NCBI GenBank assembly: GCA_029945665.1
Contig: JAQSCZ010000116.1
Location: 1-64,000 of the forward strand
Length of the DNA stretch: 64,000 nt
Direction: 5' to 3'
Origin: a bacterium
GTDB lineage: Bacteria; Bacteroidota; Bacteroidia; NS11-12g; UBA955
The translations under genes and the position numbers were made by a program. Of the stretch, positions 55,602 through 63,754 are shown one piece after another (position 1 is the first letter of the stretch; each line of letters starts with the position of its first letter). The notes under the pieces were generated by a model. That model was not told where the DNA came from and made no database searches. It was given only the letters and a program-made list of their open reading frames with translations.

Positions 55602-56549
55602 ATGCAACGCAAACAATTCATTAAAATAATAGCAGGTACAACAAGTATGATAACTTTAGGATCGTTTAATAAAATAACAGACTTACTCGAAAAACAGGAC
55701 GAAACAATGCCAGTTCTTTTTATAGGACATGGTTCGCCTATGAATGGCATTGAGGATAACGAATTCAGTAGGCGCTGGGCTTTAATGGGTCAAGAAATAA
55801 GTGTACCAAAGGCTGTATTATGCATATCTGCACATTGGCTCACAAAAGGCACCCTGATTACTGCCATGGAGCATCCAAAAACAATTCATGACTTTGGTGG
55901 GTTCCCTCAGGAATTATTCAATGTTCAATATCCTGCACCTGGCAACCCATCGTTAGCGTCCGAAATATCAGGCATTGTTAAAAAAGCTAATATTGGCCTC
56001 GACCATGAATGGGGACTCGACCATGGCACATGGTCGGTGATTAAAAACATGTATCCATTGGCCAATATTCCTATATTGCAAATGAGCATAGATTATAATC
56101 AATCTATGCAATACCATTACGATTTGGCAAAAGAGCTTGTTTCACTTCGGAAAAAAGGTGTTTTAATAGTTGGTAGTGGAAATATGATTCACAATTTACA
56201 GATGGTAGCCTGGGATAAAATGGAAGTTCCTAATTACGGCTATGATTGGGCCATAGAGATGCACGCGACCTTTAAAAAATTGATTGAGGATAAAAATCAC
56301 CAGGCTTTAATTGAATATAGCAAATTGGGGCGTGCAGCGATTCTATCTATTCCTACACCCGACCACTACATCCCGTTATTATATAGTTTAGCGTTACAAA
56401 CCGATAATGATGAGATTAGCTTTTTTAATGATAAATTGGTGGCAGGTTCTCTTAATATGACTTCAGTAAAAATTTCCAAGATAGGTTCACATCCAATTAC
56501 TAAACCATCGCACATATCCACGGACTCAACTGTTACGGACTCTATTTGA
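55602..56549 (+). CDS. ygiD: 4,5-DOPA-extradiol-dioxygenase-like protein
   Basis: The protein (315 residues) matches the YgiD/LigB-like extradiol dioxygenase family: PVLFIGHGSPMNGIEDN with metal His, VLCISAHWLTKGTLIT, HDFGGFPQELFNVQYPAPG, GLDHGTWSVIKNMYP and VGSGNMIHNLQ. The N-terminal ~35 residues (MQRKQFIKIIAGTTSMITLG) are extra and look like an export signal, possibly Tat-type but without a twin Arg. The in-frame Met before PVLFIG would give the shorter classical form. The substrate in bacteria is uncertain. Confidence 0.85.
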   Translation: MQRKQFIKIIAGTTSMITLGSFNKITDLLEKQDETMPVLFIGHGSPMNGIEDNEFSRRWALMGQEISVPKAVLCISAHWLTKGTLITAMEHPKTIHDFGGFPQELFNVQYPAPGNPSLASEISGIVKKANIGLDHEWGLDHGTWSVIKNMYPLANIPILQMSIDYNQSMQYHYDLAKELVSLRKKGVLIVGSGNMIHNLQMVAWDKMEVPNYGYDWAIEMHATFKKLIEDKNHQALIEYSKLGRAAILSIPTPDHYIPLLYSLALQTDNDEISFFNDKLVAGSLNMTSVKISKIGSHPITKPSHISTDSTVTDSI

Positions 56550-56671
56550 TAAAAATCTAAATCCTTTGAATCATTTAGGATTCTAAATTCAGCAGGCAAT
56601 ATGTCATTCAAATCTATTTTTGAAGAATCAATTGCAAAAAAATTGAATATTATTCAAAAACTAAAGCACAA

Positions 56672-56704
56672 AAAAAAGGATAGTTATAATAACTATCCTT
56701 TTTT
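56672..56704. terminator. Bidirectional intrinsic terminator
   Basis: A 15-bp stem (A6-GGATAGTTA / TAACTATCC-T6) with a 3-nt loop lies between the convergent dioxygenase-like gene and rpsA. The A and T tracts serve both strands. Confidence 0.85.
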
Positions 56705-56721
56705 ATTATGATAAATTTAAG

Positions 56722-58836
56722 TTAGAAAGTTTTTGCTTCTTCAATCCAAGCATGCCATTGCTCTAGGCTAGTCATACTATCATTATTTTCTAGCTCAGCA
56801 ATTTTTTCGTCGGTTAATGAAATTAAATCAGCGTAAGTATTGATTCCTAAAGCGTTTAATCTTTTTTCAAATGCTGGTCCAACACCAGTTATCTTTTTAA
56901 GATCATCACCACTAGGTGTTTCATTTTCTTCAACTACTTTCTTTTCAGCCTTTGGTTTAGTTTCTGCAGTTGGTTTATTACCTGCATTGTCAAACATTGC
57001 TTTCAAGTCGCTGAATGCATCTAATTCGCCTAAAGAAGACTTATCATTTGATTTATTCATTGGCTTGCCAGTTTTAGCGCCAGATTTTGCAGATTTATCA
57101 GCATTATCTTCTGCTTTTCTGGTTTTGTCTTCAGCTTTCCAAGTGTTGGTATGAGAAAGAACAATACTTTTACTTTCTTTATTGAATTCAATAACTTCGA
57201 AAGTTAATACTTCATCTTCTTTAATTTTACCACCGTTTTCTTTCACTAAATGGCGTTTAGGTGCGAAACCTTCGATACCATATTGTAATTGAACGTTAGC
57301 TCCTTTATCGTTTTGAGAAGTAACAGTTCCTTCATGGTTAGAACCTAATCTGAAGATAGTTTCGAAAGTATCCCAAGGATTTTCTTCCAATTGTTTGTGC
57401 CCTAAAGATAAACGTCTGTTTTCAGAATCTACCTCTAATACAACAACATCAATTTTCTCATCTTTCTTAATGAATTCAGAAGGATGTTTGATTTTCTTAG
57501 TCCAAGATAAGTCAGAAACGTGAATTAAGCCATCAACACCTTCTTCTAGTTCAATGAATAAACCATAACTGGTTAAATTCTTAACTGTTCCATTGTGTTT
57601 GCTGCCAACTTTATATTTCTCAACGATAGAAGCCCATGGATCCGGTGTTAATTGCTTAATCCCTAGAGACATTTTGTGTTCTTCTTTATCTAATGACAAT
57701 ACGATTGCTTCAACATCATCACCTGCTTTTAAGAAATCGTGTGGACTTCTCAAGTGACTGCTCCAGCTCATTTCCGAAACGTGAACCAATCCTTCAACAC
57801 CTGGTTTAATTTCGATGAATGCACCATAATCGGCAACGGTAACTACTTTACCACTAATTTTTTCGCCAATTTTGATATTATCACCTAAAGTATCCCAAGG
57901 ATGCTCTGTTAATTGTTTCATGCCTAGAGAAATACGTTTCTTTTCGTCATCAAACTCTAAAACAACAACGTTGATTTTTTGATCTAATTTCAACAACTCC
58001 TCTGGGTGGTTTATGCGGCCCCAAGAAATATCTGTGATGTGCAATAAGCCATCGATACCACCTAGGTCAACAAACACACCAAACGGAGCAATATTTTTAA
58101 CGATACCTTCTAGAACCTGACCTTTTTCTAATTTAGAAAGAATGTCAGATTTTTGAGCTTCGATATCATCTTCGATTAATGCTTTGTGAGAGATAACGAC
58201 ATTTTTGAATACGTCATTAACTTTAACAATTTTGAATTCCATGTCTTTACCAACATACTGATCGTAATCTTTAATTGGTTTAACATCGATTTGAGAACCA
58301 GGTAAGAAAGCATCGATGCCCATGACATCAACGACTAGACCACCTTTGGTTCTATTTTTAACTAAACCTGTTAAAATAGTTCCCTCTTCCATAGCTTTCA
58401 AGATATGCTCCCATGCTTTTTCTTGAATAGCGCGTTTACGGGATAAGATTAATTGACCATTTTCGTCTTCTGTATTTTCAACATAAACTTCAACAGTATC
58501 TCCTACTTTAACATCTACTAAATCTTTAAATTCATTTTTTGAAATGATTCCATCAGATTTAAAACCCACATTCACTACAATCTCTCTCTCTGATATGGCT
58601 ACAACGTAACCACTTACTAACTCATTTTGAGTTAAGCTTTTCAAAGAACCAGAATATAAATTTTCTAATTCTTTGCGTTGGCTTTTGTCATAATTGCCAA
58701 AACCAGCGTTGTCCATGCTCCAATCGAAATCTCCCGCAACTGGAGCTGTTTCTTTTTTAGTGCGGGTAGTTGGGGTTTCTGCGGCGGCTTCAACATTTGT
58801 TGTAGCGTTGCCTTGGTTTAATTGTTCCTCTGTCAA
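56722..58836 (-). CDS. rpsA: Ribosomal protein S1 with C-terminal helix-hairpin-helix tail
   Basis: The 704-residue protein has six S1 RNA-binding domains between about residues 70 and 570, for example GQVLEGIVKNIAPFGVFVDL and GSKHNGTVKNLTSYGLFIEL. A lysine-rich linker and a C-terminal HhH-type domain (644-704: KKITGVGPAFEKRLNALGI) follow. S1 helps mRNA binding to the 30S subunit. The start is a TTG, fixed by an exact AAAGGAGG sequence 9 nt upstream, which is unusual for this phylum. The next in-frame Met is ~40 residues later. A TATTTTTG box lies 27 nt upstream of the TTG. Confidence 0.95.
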   Translation of the reverse strand: MTEEQLNQGNATTNVEAAAETPTTRTKKETAPVAGDFDWSMDNAGFGNYDKSQRKELENLYSGSLKSLTQNELVSGYVVAISEREIVVNVGFKSDGIISKNEFKDLVDVKVGDTVEVYVENTEDENGQLILSRKRAIQEKAWEHILKAMEEGTILTGLVKNRTKGGLVVDVMGIDAFLPGSQIDVKPIKDYDQYVGKDMEFKIVKVNDVFKNVVISHKALIEDDIEAQKSDILSKLEKGQVLEGIVKNIAPFGVFVDLGGIDGLLHITDISWGRINHPEELLKLDQKINVVVLEFDDEKKRISLGMKQLTEHPWDTLGDNIKIGEKISGKVVTVADYGAFIEIKPGVEGLVHVSEMSWSSHLRSPHDFLKAGDDVEAIVLSLDKEEHKMSLGIKQLTPDPWASIVEKYKVGSKHNGTVKNLTSYGLFIELEEGVDGLIHVSDLSWTKKIKHPSEFIKKDEKIDVVVLEVDSENRRLSLGHKQLEENPWDTFETIFRLGSNHEGTVTSQNDKGANVQLQYGIEGFAPKRHLVKENGGKIKEDEVLTFEVIEFNKESKSIVLSHTNTWKAEDKTRKAEDNADKSAKSGAKTGKPMNKSNDKSSLGELDAFSDLKAMFDNAGNKPTAETKPKAEKKVVEENETPSGDDLKKITGVGPAFEKRLNALGINTYADLISLTDEKIAELENNDSMTSLEQWHAWIEEAKTF

Positions 58837-58845
58837 ATTTTATTT

Positions 58846-58853
58846 CCTCCTTT
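58846..58853 (-). promoter_or_regulatory. Strong Shine-Dalgarno sequence of rpsA
   Basis: AAAGGAGG on the minus strand lies 9 nt before the TTG start. It decides the start codon and contrasts with the near absence of such sequences before other genes in the window. Confidence 0.8.
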
Positions 58854-58863
58854 GTTGGGGCGG

Positions 58864-58871
58864 CAAAAATA
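58864..58871 (-). promoter_or_regulatory. -7 promoter box of rpsA
   Basis: TATTTTTG matches TAnnTTTG. It lies 27 nt upstream of the TTG start, so the mRNA would have a leader of roughly 20 nt that includes the Shine-Dalgarno sequence. Confidence 0.5.
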
Positions 58872-58939
58872 ATTAATATTTATTTAATTACCTATAGTTT
58901 TTTATTTGCTTTGATTATGCCATAATTAGCAACCTAATT

Positions 58940-59233
58940 TTAAAATTTTTTTACCATAAAAAAAACAGCCAAAAACAGGAAGACAAATGCTACTAGATGA
59001 TTCCATTTCAGGGGTTCTTTCAGAACAAATACTGCGAAGAAACAAAAAACAACAATTGTAATTATTTCTTGGGTAATTTTCAATTGATAACCCGACATAC
59101 CTTCAATTTTACCAATGCGATTTGCCGGTACCATAAATAGATATTCAACAAATGCGATTAACCAACTTACAAGAATGACTTTCCACAAAGGAACATGCTC
59201 AAATTTCAAATGACCATACCATGCAATAGTCAT
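58940..59233 (-). CDS. DUF486 / DMT-like small membrane protein (start unclear)
   Basis: The 97-residue product from the ATG at 59233 has MTIAWYGHLKF, VSWLIAFVEYLFMVPANRIG and two C-terminal helices, matching the DUF486 family of four-helix membrane proteins. The reading frame continues upstream with WKTILLLIISNVF (59234-59272), which looks like the missing first helix; members of this family usually begin MKTxLLL. No ATG, GTG or TTG is available there before the stop at 59288-59290; only ATA (59282-59284) and ATT codons could serve. Either a rare start codon is used or the first helix is lost. It follows a lipoprotein gene closely. Confidence 0.75.
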   Translation of the reverse strand: MTIAWYGHLKFEHVPLWKVILVSWLIAFVEYLFMVPANRIGKIEGMSGYQLKITQEIITIVVFCFFAVFVLKEPLKWNHLVAFVFLFLAVFFMVKKF

Positions 59234-59280
59234 AAAAACATTGGAAATAATGAGAAGTAATATAGTTTTCCAGAATCTAC

Positions 59281-59727
59281 TTATTTTTTAAAATAAGGCC
59301 AAATTTCACTTTTAGTTTTAGCCATTAATAATTTTGTTTTAATCTCTATTTCTGAGTTTGATTCTATTTTAGCTTGTTGTTTATCCAACTTTTCGAAAAT
59401 GGTTTGTAAAATCATGTTTTGAGCAGACTTTGATGAATCTTTGTTTTGTTTTAAGATTACTAAAATTTCGGTATATGTGGCAATTATTTTCTCTGATTCA
59501 AATTTTTCAATTGAATTTATAGATTCACATTTAATTTTTTTCAAAACTGCCTTTTCAATAGAATCTGTATTCACTGACTCCAATTTAATTTGTTCAACAA
59601 ATGTATCACTAAGCAACTGATTAATAGACGTTAGCCGATTATTATTTTTAACGTTCTCTGTTTTTGGACTAGAATTACATGCAAAAATCACAAACATCAA
59701 AAAACAGAACCCATAATAATACTTCAT
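59281..59727 (-). CDS. Hypothetical lipoprotein
   Basis: The 148-residue protein has a short lipoprotein signal (MFVIFAC, Cys17) followed by a Ser/Asn-rich linker. The rest is a helical, lysine- and glutamate-rich domain (for example LLSDTFVEQIKLESVNTDS and IFEKLDKQQAKIESNSE). No family was recognised. A TATTTTTG box ends 4 nt before the ATG with a TTG 20 nt further up. It is probably co-transcribed with the DUF486-like gene downstream. Confidence 0.7.
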   Translation of the reverse strand: MKYYYGFCFLMFVIFACNSSPKTENVKNNNRLTSINQLLSDTFVEQIKLESVNTDSIEKAVLKKIKCESINSIEKFESEKIIATYTEILVILKQNKDSSKSAQNMILQTIFEKLDKQQAKIESNSEIEIKTKLLMAKTKSEIWPYFKK

Positions 59728-59731
59728 GTTG

Positions 59732-59739
59732 CAAAAATA
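59732..59739 (-). promoter_or_regulatory. -7 promoter box, near-leaderless start of lipoprotein gene
   Basis: TATTTTTG on the minus strand ends 4 nt before the ATG at 59727, and a TTG lies 20 nt upstream of it. This is one of the best promoter matches in the window. Confidence 0.6.
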
Positions 59740-59762
59740 AGTTCAATAAAAACGATAGGCAA

Positions 59763-59798
59763 AAAAAAAAGTTGAGATTAAAATCTCAACTTTTTTTT
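59763..59798. terminator. Intrinsic terminator between two lipoprotein genes
   Basis: A stem A8-GTTGAGAT / ATCTCAAC-T8 with a 4-nt loop lies just downstream of the minus-strand lipoprotein gene at 59820-60482. It would end that transcript before the promoter of the next gene. Confidence 0.85.
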
Positions 59799-59819
59799 CA
59801 ATTTAATTAAATTTTAAGA

Positions 59820-60482
59820 TTACTCAGATTTAGAACCAGTCTTCTCAGTAGCGAATAAAGCTGCAAATTTTGTTTTGGTTTGTGCAATTTTAATATTGTC
59901 AGTACCTTTAAACTCTTTTTCTTTCTCAACTTCATTTTTTCTAGTGTCTAAAGCTTCATACAAAGCTTTAACATAAGCCAATTGATCAGCATCATAGCTT
60001 GACTTGTTTGTATTAAACTTATCATAAAAACCATTATAAGTACTTAAGATATTAGAAGCATTCACCCATGAAAAATCCATGGTATTCATCATTGCTACAT
60101 TACCAAAAATAGTTTTTGCCATCACAATTTTTGCTTCGTCATTAAAACCAGTCATTGCTGGAGCTTCAGCTGCTTTAGATGCATTCATTTTTTCAACATA
60201 AACTACTTTATATTCATCCCAAGATTTTTGAGATGCTTCTAATTTAGCTTTTTCTTCTTCTTTTAATTTGTCAGTATTGGCTGCAAGGTCGGCTGAAGCC
60301 ATCTTGTATTGACCATCTAAGGTCTCCAATGTAGTAGAGTCATAAACAACATTTGCTGTTTTAACTGAGTCAATCCACTTTTGTAGGTTTTCAACCTGTG
60401 CAGAAAGTTCTTGAGTGTTTGAACCACTATTGCAAGCTACTAGAGCTACAATTGAGAATACGGATAATATTATTTTATTCAT
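59820..60482 (-). CDS. Hypothetical helical lipoprotein
   Basis: The 220-residue protein has a lipobox LVAC (Cys17) and a mostly helical body. It includes a coiled-coil-like start (NTQELSAQVENLQKWIDSV) and a central LEEKAKLEASQKSWDEYK-like charged stretch. No family was recognised. It is a single-gene unit: a TACCTTTG box ends 8 nt before the ATG, and a strong terminator follows the stop. Likely located in the periplasm or on the outer membrane. Confidence 0.75.
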   Translation of the reverse strand: MNKIILSVFSIVALVACNSGSNTQELSAQVENLQKWIDSVKTANVVYDSTTLETLDGQYKMASADLAANTDKLKEEEKAKLEASQKSWDEYKVVYVEKMNASKAAEAPAMTGFNDEAKIVMAKTIFGNVAMMNTMDFSWVNASNILSTYNGFYDKFNTNKSSYDADQLAYVKALYEALDTRKNEVEKEKEFKGTDNIKIAQTKTKFAALFATEKTGSKSE

Positions 60483-60490
60483 TAATGTGG

Positions 60491-60498
60491 CAAAGGTA
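60491..60498 (-). promoter_or_regulatory. -7 promoter box, near-leaderless start of helical lipoprotein gene
   Basis: TACCTTTG on the minus strand fits TAnnTTTG and ends 8 nt before the ATG at 60482. No TTG at standard spacing was seen. Confidence 0.45.
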
Positions 60499-60644
60499 AT
60501 TGCTTATTTTCAATTTAGAATAAAATAATTGTTACATAAATCTCACTTTATAATATTCATTTTCTAGATTGTATTTTCGTTATTGCTTTCATCTTTAGAT
60601 TTTACCTTTTGCAGACTTCATTCATTTTTCAATAATTTTTTAGG

Positions 60645-61199
60645 TTATTTTTTTATTGGAAATCTCATTTTGTAATCGTGTTCAACTCGACCTAAACTGA
60701 TATTATTTAGCTTGCCTTTTAAAAGATTCTTTTTTAATGGTGTTACATAATCAACAAATAATTTTCCTTCAATATGATCGTATTCATGCTGGATTATCCT
60801 GGCTGCCATTCCATCGAATGATAATTCATGAGATTGAAAATTTTCATCTAAAAAGCGGATTGTTAATTCAGGTTTTCTAAACACATTCTCGCGAATAGTT
60901 GGAATACTTAAGCAACCTTCTTCATATTTCCATGGTTCGCCCCATTCTTTTAAAATAACAGGATTAATAAACGTTTGCTTAAAATCTACTGGATTAATAC
61001 CTTCTATAGGAGTTCCATCCACAACAAACAGACGGATAGGCAATCCAATTTGCGGTGCGGCCAACCCTATACCATTACTTTCGTACATGGTTTCATACAT
61101 ATTTTCTATTAATTCCTGTAAATTGGGGTAGTTGGGATCGATATCAGTACATTTTTTTCGCAGTACAGGCGATCCATAGGCGTATATTGGTAGAATCAT
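60645..61199 (-). CDS. def: Peptide deformylase
   Basis: The 184-residue protein has all three deformylase motifs: GIGLAAPQIG, EGCLSIP (metal Cys) and QHEYDHIEGKLF (HExxH-type His pair with catalytic Glu). It removes the formyl group from nascent proteins. Its ATG overlaps the stop of ruvX in an ATGA arrangement, so the two genes form an operon. The length and the iron-enzyme motifs are standard. Confidence 0.96.
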   Translation of the reverse strand: MILPIYAYGSPVLRKKCTDIDPNYPNLQELIENMYETMYESNGIGLAAPQIGLPIRLFVVDGTPIEGINPVDFKQTFINPVILKEWGEPWKYEEGCLSIPTIRENVFRKPELTIRFLDENFQSHELSFDGMAARIIQHEYDHIEGKLFVDYVTPLKKNLLKGKLNNISLGRVEHDYKMRFPIKK

Positions 61200-61606
61200 T
61201 TGATGGCTAAATAAGTTTGCAAAATTAAGGCAGCAGCTACTGTATCTACAAGTTTTTTATTCTTTCTGTCCTTTTTTTTATACCCAGCGTCAATTAAAGT
61301 CTGTTTCGCCATCCGACTTGTAAGCCTTTCATCAACTTTTACAACTGGGTGATTTGGAAAGTTTTCCTTCAGTTTTTTCTCAAATTCAACAACCATTTGG
61401 GTGGCATCTGTTTCAGAACCATCCATGTTGAGTGGGGCACCTAAAACAATGGTTTCAACCAGTTCTTTTAAAAAGTAGGCTTTTAAATATTCAATAATAT
61501 TTGAAGTATCTATTGTATCCAAAGGATATGCAATCATTTGAAGTGGGTCTGTAACAGCCACTCCTGTTCGCTTTCCCCCGTAATCAAGTGCAATTATTCT
61601 ACTCAT
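61196..61606 (-). CDS. ruvX: RuvX/YqgF putative Holliday junction resolvase (pre-16S rRNA nuclease)
   Basis: The 136-residue protein begins MSRIIALDYGGKRTGVAV, with the catalytic Asp of the RNase H-like fold. It also has IVLGAPLNMDGSETD, VDERLTS and the final ILQTYL. The family is linked to Holliday junction resolution or maturation of the 16S rRNA 5' end. The ATG at 61606 is chosen because the family starts there; an upstream alternative would run into the lysA promoter region. It is divergent from lysA and overlaps def. Confidence 0.93.
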   Translation of the reverse strand: MSRIIALDYGGKRTGVAVTDPLQMIAYPLDTIDTSNIIEYLKAYFLKELVETIVLGAPLNMDGSETDATQMVVEFEKKLKENFPNHPVVKVDERLTSRMAKQTLIDAGYKKKDRKNKKLVDTVAAALILQTYLAIK

Positions 61607-61669
61607 ATATATTAAATTGCAAGATTGCATTTTTATGTTCAGTATAAAAAAATTAATTTCGCACAATAT

Positions 61670-62902
61670 ATGGAATTAGTGAATGGAAGATACCAAGCTG
61701 GCGGAGTTGATTTGTTAAACTTAATTGATCAATATGAATCTCCACTTTATGTTTATGATGCCGATACAATGCAAAAACAGTTTGATAAATTGTACAATGC
61801 ATTTCCGGGTGTTAAATTACACATACATTATGCATGTAAAGCGTTAAGCAATCTTTCTGTATTAAAACTTATGAAGAAGTTTGGGACTGGCTTAGATGCA
61901 GTTTCCATTCAAGAGGTATGGCTTGGATTAAAAGCTGGATTTTCACCAGATGAGATTTTATATACACCCAATGGTGTTAGCATGGAAGAAATCGATATGG
62001 CTGTAAACGAAGGTGTCAAAATCAATATCGACAATATTTCAATTCTTGAACAATTTGGTGCCAAATATGGTCAAACAGTGCCTGTTTGTATCCGCGTAAA
62101 TCCTCATATTATGGCTGGTGGTAACCATAAAATTTCTACTGGTCATATTGATTCTAAATTTGGAATCAGTTATTACCAATTAAGACATGTGGCCCGTGTA
62201 GTTAAGCTATATGACATCAATGTTGAAGGCTTGCACATGCATACAGGCAGTGATATTTTAGATGCTGAGGTTTTTATTAGAGGTGCGGAATTATTGTTTG
62301 AAGCTGCAGAAGATTTTAAAGACTTGCGTTATATGGATTTCGGCAGTGGTTTTAAAGTAGCATACAAAGAAGCAGACATAACCACTGATATTAATGATAT
62401 CGGCAGTAAAATTGCATCAAGATTTATAGAGTTTTGCAAAAAATACGGTCGCGAGTTAGAATTGTGGTTCGAACCAGGTAAATTTTTAGTAAGCGAATCA
62501 GGATATTTCTTAGCAAAAACCAATGTTGTAAAACAAACTACAAGCACAATGTTTGCAAGCGTAGATACTGGTTTAAATCATTTGATACGCCCAATGCTTT
62601 ACGATGCCTACCACAAAATTACCAATATTAGTAATCCAACTGGAACTGAGCGAATTTATGCAGTAGTTGGATATATCTGTGAGACTGACACCTTTGGTTG
62701 GGATCGCAAATTGAATGAAGTTCGTGAAGGCGATATTTTAGCCTTTCATAATGCTGGGGCTTATGGGTTTAGTATGGCAAGTAATTATAATTCTAGATTC
62801 AGGCCTGCTGAGGTTTTAATATACAAAGGCGAGGCTCATCTTATTAGAAGAAGAGAAATACTTGAGGATCTATTAAATGCTCAAATTGAAATTACTCTTT
62901 AA
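61670..62902 (+). CDS. lysA: Diaminopimelate decarboxylase
   Basis: The 410-residue PLP enzyme of the alanine-racemase fold has the cofactor Lys in HIHYACKALSNL, the glycine loop HTGSD, YMDFGSGF, WFEPGKFLV and the catalytic CETDTFGW. It makes lysine from meso-diaminopimelate. The ATG at 61670 (MELVNGRYQ) is the family-like start; a TTG at 61625 would add 15 unlikely residues. Its 3' end overlaps the convergent uridine kinase gene by 11 bp. A TAATTTCG box lies 8 nt upstream, one base off the promoter consensus. Confidence 0.94.
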   Translation: MELVNGRYQAGGVDLLNLIDQYESPLYVYDADTMQKQFDKLYNAFPGVKLHIHYACKALSNLSVLKLMKKFGTGLDAVSIQEVWLGLKAGFSPDEILYTPNGVSMEEIDMAVNEGVKINIDNISILEQFGAKYGQTVPVCIRVNPHIMAGGNHKISTGHIDSKFGISYYQLRHVARVVKLYDINVEGLHMHTGSDILDAEVFIRGAELLFEAAEDFKDLRYMDFGSGFKVAYKEADITTDINDIGSKIASRFIEFCKKYGRELELWFEPGKFLVSESGYFLAKTNVVKQTTSTMFASVDTGLNHLIRPMLYDAYHKITNISNPTGTERIYAVVGYICETDTFGWDRKLNEVREGDILAFHNAGAYGFSMASNYNSRFRPAEVLIYKGEAHLIRRREILEDLLNAQIEITL

Positions 62903-63509
62903 CTTTATTTAATAACTGATTGAGAGATATTTCTAATTTCTTAAATGCGTCATCTGAATTGTGTTGATTTGAAATAATAAGATTGGCTTTATCAAAGTGG
63001 GGACGGACATAAGCTTCGTAACCAGGCATGACATGCTGAGACCATTGATATTCAACAGTTTCTTTGGTCATTCCTCTCTCCTTTTCATCTCTTTCAATCC
63101 TTCTTTTCAAAGCAGTTTCCGAATCAATATCAATAAAGATTTTATATTCTAACAAATCAGCAATGGCCTGATAATGGTATATAAATAATCCTTCTACAAT
63201 TAATAATGGAGCTGATTTAATCTCAATAAATTGTTTCTTGGCATTGGGATTATTAAAGTTATAAACTTTTCTTATTAAGGTTTGACCATTGCTCAATTCT
63301 ATAATATCATTTAAAAACGCTTGTTCATTGATACCCTCTGGCAAGTCGAAATTATGAAAGCCATTGGCATCCAAATTTTGAAATTCTATGGATTTATAGT
63401 AATTATCTGATGAAATAATAGATAACCTATCGCCTAACTTTTGCTTCAACAAATTTATAAGGTATGTTTTACCAGAACCACTTATTCCACTTAGTCCAAT
63501 TAATTTCAT
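62892..63509 (-). CDS. udk: Uridine kinase
   Basis: The 205-residue P-loop kinase has Walker A GISGSGKTYL at its start, SSDNYYKS, FNFDLPEG-like FHNFDLPEG, and a lid with RRIERDEKERG. These mark uridine/cytidine kinase, which phosphorylates uridine to UMP in pyrimidine salvage. A TATATTTG box lies at 63544-63551, 34 nt before the ATG. The 3' end overlaps lysA by 11 bp in convergent orientation, and no terminator separates them. Confidence 0.9.
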   Translation of the reverse strand: MKLIGLSGISGSGKTYLINLLKQKLGDRLSIISSDNYYKSIEFQNLDANGFHNFDLPEGINEQAFLNDIIELSNGQTLIRKVYNFNNPNAKKQFIEIKSAPLLIVEGLFIYHYQAIADLLEYKIFIDIDSETALKRRIERDEKERGMTKETVEYQWSQHVMPGYEAYVRPHFDKANLIISNQHNSDDAFKKLEISLNQLLNKVKE

Positions 63510-63543
63510 GATTCTATTTAAATATTAATAATTTCAATGCGTA

Positions 63544-63551
63544 CAAATATA
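63544..63551 (-). promoter_or_regulatory. Candidate -7 box of uridine kinase gene
   Basis: TATATTTG on the minus strand fits TAnnTTTG and gives a leader of about 30 nt. The -33 element is unclear. Confidence 0.35.
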
Positions 63552-63742
63552 TTTAATTGAAACAAATTTATCCTTTTGATTATTGATTTATCAAACAAAA
63601 TTGAATTTTATTCTTTAGAAACCAAACCCTTGAAACGTATTGTGTTTTATTTGGCAAAATTGGTATTGTAAAAGTTTAACATTGGATATATTTTGCGATT
63701 AGTATAATTATCCATGAAATTGTTGAATTCCCAAATAGCGCT

Positions 63743-63750
63743 TATCTTTG
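63743..63750 (+). promoter_or_regulatory. -7 promoter box, near-leaderless start of right-edge lipoprotein gene
   Basis: TATCTTTG ends 4 nt before the ATG at 63755 and has TTG elements 17 and 20 nt upstream. It is a strong match to the Bacteroidota promoter pattern. Confidence 0.6.
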
Positions 63751-63754
63751 CTTA

